This document shows positions 15,104 to 15,956 of a stretch of 15,956 nucleotides of DNA, piece by piece. Origin of the DNA: CANHEE01 sp043777755 (GTDB lineage Bacteria; Bacteroidota; Bacteroidia; Chitinophagales; Saprospiraceae); the NCBI GenBank assembly GCA_043777755.1, contig JAYWHK010000347.1, positions 1-15,956 on the forward strand. The letters are read 5' to 3'. The first letter of the stretch is position 1, and every line of letters begins with the position of its first letter. Under the pieces are notes generated by a model. The model ran no database searches. It saw only the letters and a program-made list of their open reading frames with translations, and was not told the DNA's origin. Position numbers and translations under genes: made by a program.

Positions 15104-15907
15104 ATGGATTCTTTAGCTGATTTTTTTAGAAATATTGAAAATTCTGCCCGTTGTGCGGATATGCCACGTAAAGAAGATGCTCAACGGTTTATTGATAGCT
15201 TGATTGACTTTCTTTTTCCTTTTCGGAATCGAAAAAACACACCTTTTTCTGCGGAGCAGCAATGGGAGTATCTGCAATTGGAGTTGGCAGCTTTGCTGTC
15301 CAGTTCTGAGAAATCCAGTGCGAAAGCAAAAGAATTGACAAAAGTTTTTTTTGAAAAAATTCCAGCGATTTATAGCTCTTTACAGGCAGATGCAGCGGCT
15401 ATTTTGCAAAATGACCCTGCGGCACAATCCGTAGAGGAGATTATTTTGACGTACCCAGGGTTTTATGCCATTTCAGTTTATCGTTTTGCCAATGTTTTGT
15501 ACAAGATGAATATTCCTATTTTGCCACGTTTGATTGCTGAATATGCGCACAGTCTGACAGGCATTGACATTCACCCAGGTGCAACGATTGGCGCAAGTTT
15601 TTTTATTGATCACGGCACAGGCATTGTGATTGGAGAAACGACACATATTGGCAATCATGTCAAAATTTATCAAGGTGTTACGCTTGGTGCATTGAGTGTG
15701 AAAAAGAGCGAGTCAAATACCAAACGTCATCCTACTATTGAAGACAATGTGACGATTTATTCCAATAGCACTATTCTTGGTGGCGACACCGTTATTGGCA
15801 AGGATACGATTATTGGAGGTAATGTTTTTTTGACACATAGCGTAGAGCCTTTTTCTATGGTTTATCAAAAAAGCGAAGTAAAGGTAAGGGTTCAGGAAGG
15901 TTTTTAG
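15104..15907 (+). CDS. cysE: Serine O-acetyltransferase (EpsC/CysE type)
   Basis: This 267-residue enzyme transfers an acetyl group from acetyl-CoA to L-serine, giving O-acetylserine, the sulfide acceptor in cysteine synthesis. The N-terminal half is the helical domain (residues 1-150). The C-terminal half is a left-handed beta-helix of hexapeptide repeats, from GIDIHPGATIG (153-163) through DHGTGIVIGETTHIG (169-183), YQGVTLGAL (189-197) and TILGGDTVIGKDTIIGGNVF. Asp155 and His170 correspond to the catalytic Asp-His pair of characterised CysE proteins. Its length and the long helical domain fit the EpsC-like subgroup common in Bacteroidota. Start at the ATG 15104 is supported by full family length. 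No cysK neighbour is visible in the window, and no clear TAnnTTTG promoter was found on this strand in the 128-bp divergent region. Confidence 0.92.
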   Translation: MDSLADFFRNIENSARCADMPRKEDAQRFIDSLIDFLFPFRNRKNTPFSAEQQWEYLQLELAALLSSSEKSSAKAKELTKVFFEKIPAIYSSLQADAAAILQNDPAAQSVEEIILTYPGFYAISVYRFANVLYKMNIPILPRLIAEYAHSLTGIDIHPGATIGASFFIDHGTGIVIGETTHIGNHVKIYQGVTLGALSVKKSESNTKRHPTIEDNVTIYSNSTILGGDTVIGKDTIIGGNVFLTHSVEPFSMVYQKSEVKVRVQEGF

Positions 15908-15915
15908 TGGTAGTA

Positions 15916-15948
15916 TTTCCGTAGCGTTGGGTCTTTCCGTAGCGTTGG
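15916..15948. repeat. Short tandem repeat with an 18-bp period
   Basis: TTTCCGTAGCGTTGG occurs at 15916-15930 and again at 15934-15948, separated by GTC. It begins nine bases after the serine acetyltransferase stop codon. The array may continue beyond the window. It could be a dispersed intergenic repeat of this genome. Confidence 0.55.
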
Positions 15949-15956
15949 CTTTAAAG

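Overview
The window looks like chromosomal DNA of an AT-rich member of the Bacteroidota, probably a Cytophagales-type organism; genus cannot be fixed from sequence alone. Three encoded proteins end in sorting domains of the type IX secretion system (two CHU_C/type B, one type A 'YPNPA'). Promoters match the phylum-specific TTTG-N(16-20)-TAnnTTTG pattern, and Shine-Dalgarno sequences are largely absent.

Layout, left to right. (1) 1-207: a nested inverted repeat. (2) 234-803 (-): a Sua5/YrdC-type threonylcarbamoyl-AMP synthase. (3) 974-3238 (+): a large secreted PKD/CHU_C surface protein with its own promoter. (4) 3239-4100: about 860 bp without a convincing gene, holding an extremely AT-rich tract, a cluster of TTCGCT/AGCGAA motifs, a near-consensus promoter and a 330-bp stretch of interlocking inverted repeats. 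(5) 4101-9192 (+): a lipoprotein, probably started by CTG, followed by a secreted esterase-like alpha/beta-hydrolase fused to beta-helix repeats and a type A sorting domain. That second gene is broken by an apparent one-base insertion near 5539, so it appears as two overlapping frames that together would encode about 1451 residues. (6) 9211-9243: a strong bidirectional terminator between convergent genes. (7) 9272-9826 (-): an NlpC/P60 lipoprotein peptidase. (8) 9827-10362: a spacer with hairpins. (9) 10363-11148 (-) and 11304-12839 (+): a divergent pair, a nitrilase-family omega-amidase and a polytopic membrane protein resembling GT-C/DUF6798 proteins. (10) 12840-13217: a spacer with the likely decayed end of an insertion sequence. 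(11) 13218-14975 (-) and 15104-15907 (+): a divergent pair, a second secreted SprB-repeat/CHU_C protein and serine O-acetyltransferase. (12) A short 18-bp-period repeat closes the window.

The genes do not form one pathway. Housekeeping enzymes (tRNA t6A synthesis, cysteine synthesis, amide hydrolysis, wall turnover) alternate with cell-surface/secreted proteins that would use the Sec and type IX secretion routes. The likeliest functional unit is 4101-9192, where a surface lipoprotein and a secreted hydrolase may share the promoter at 3646-3677. No defence system, CRISPR array, tRNA or rRNA is visible. The most unusual non-coding part is 3540-4020.
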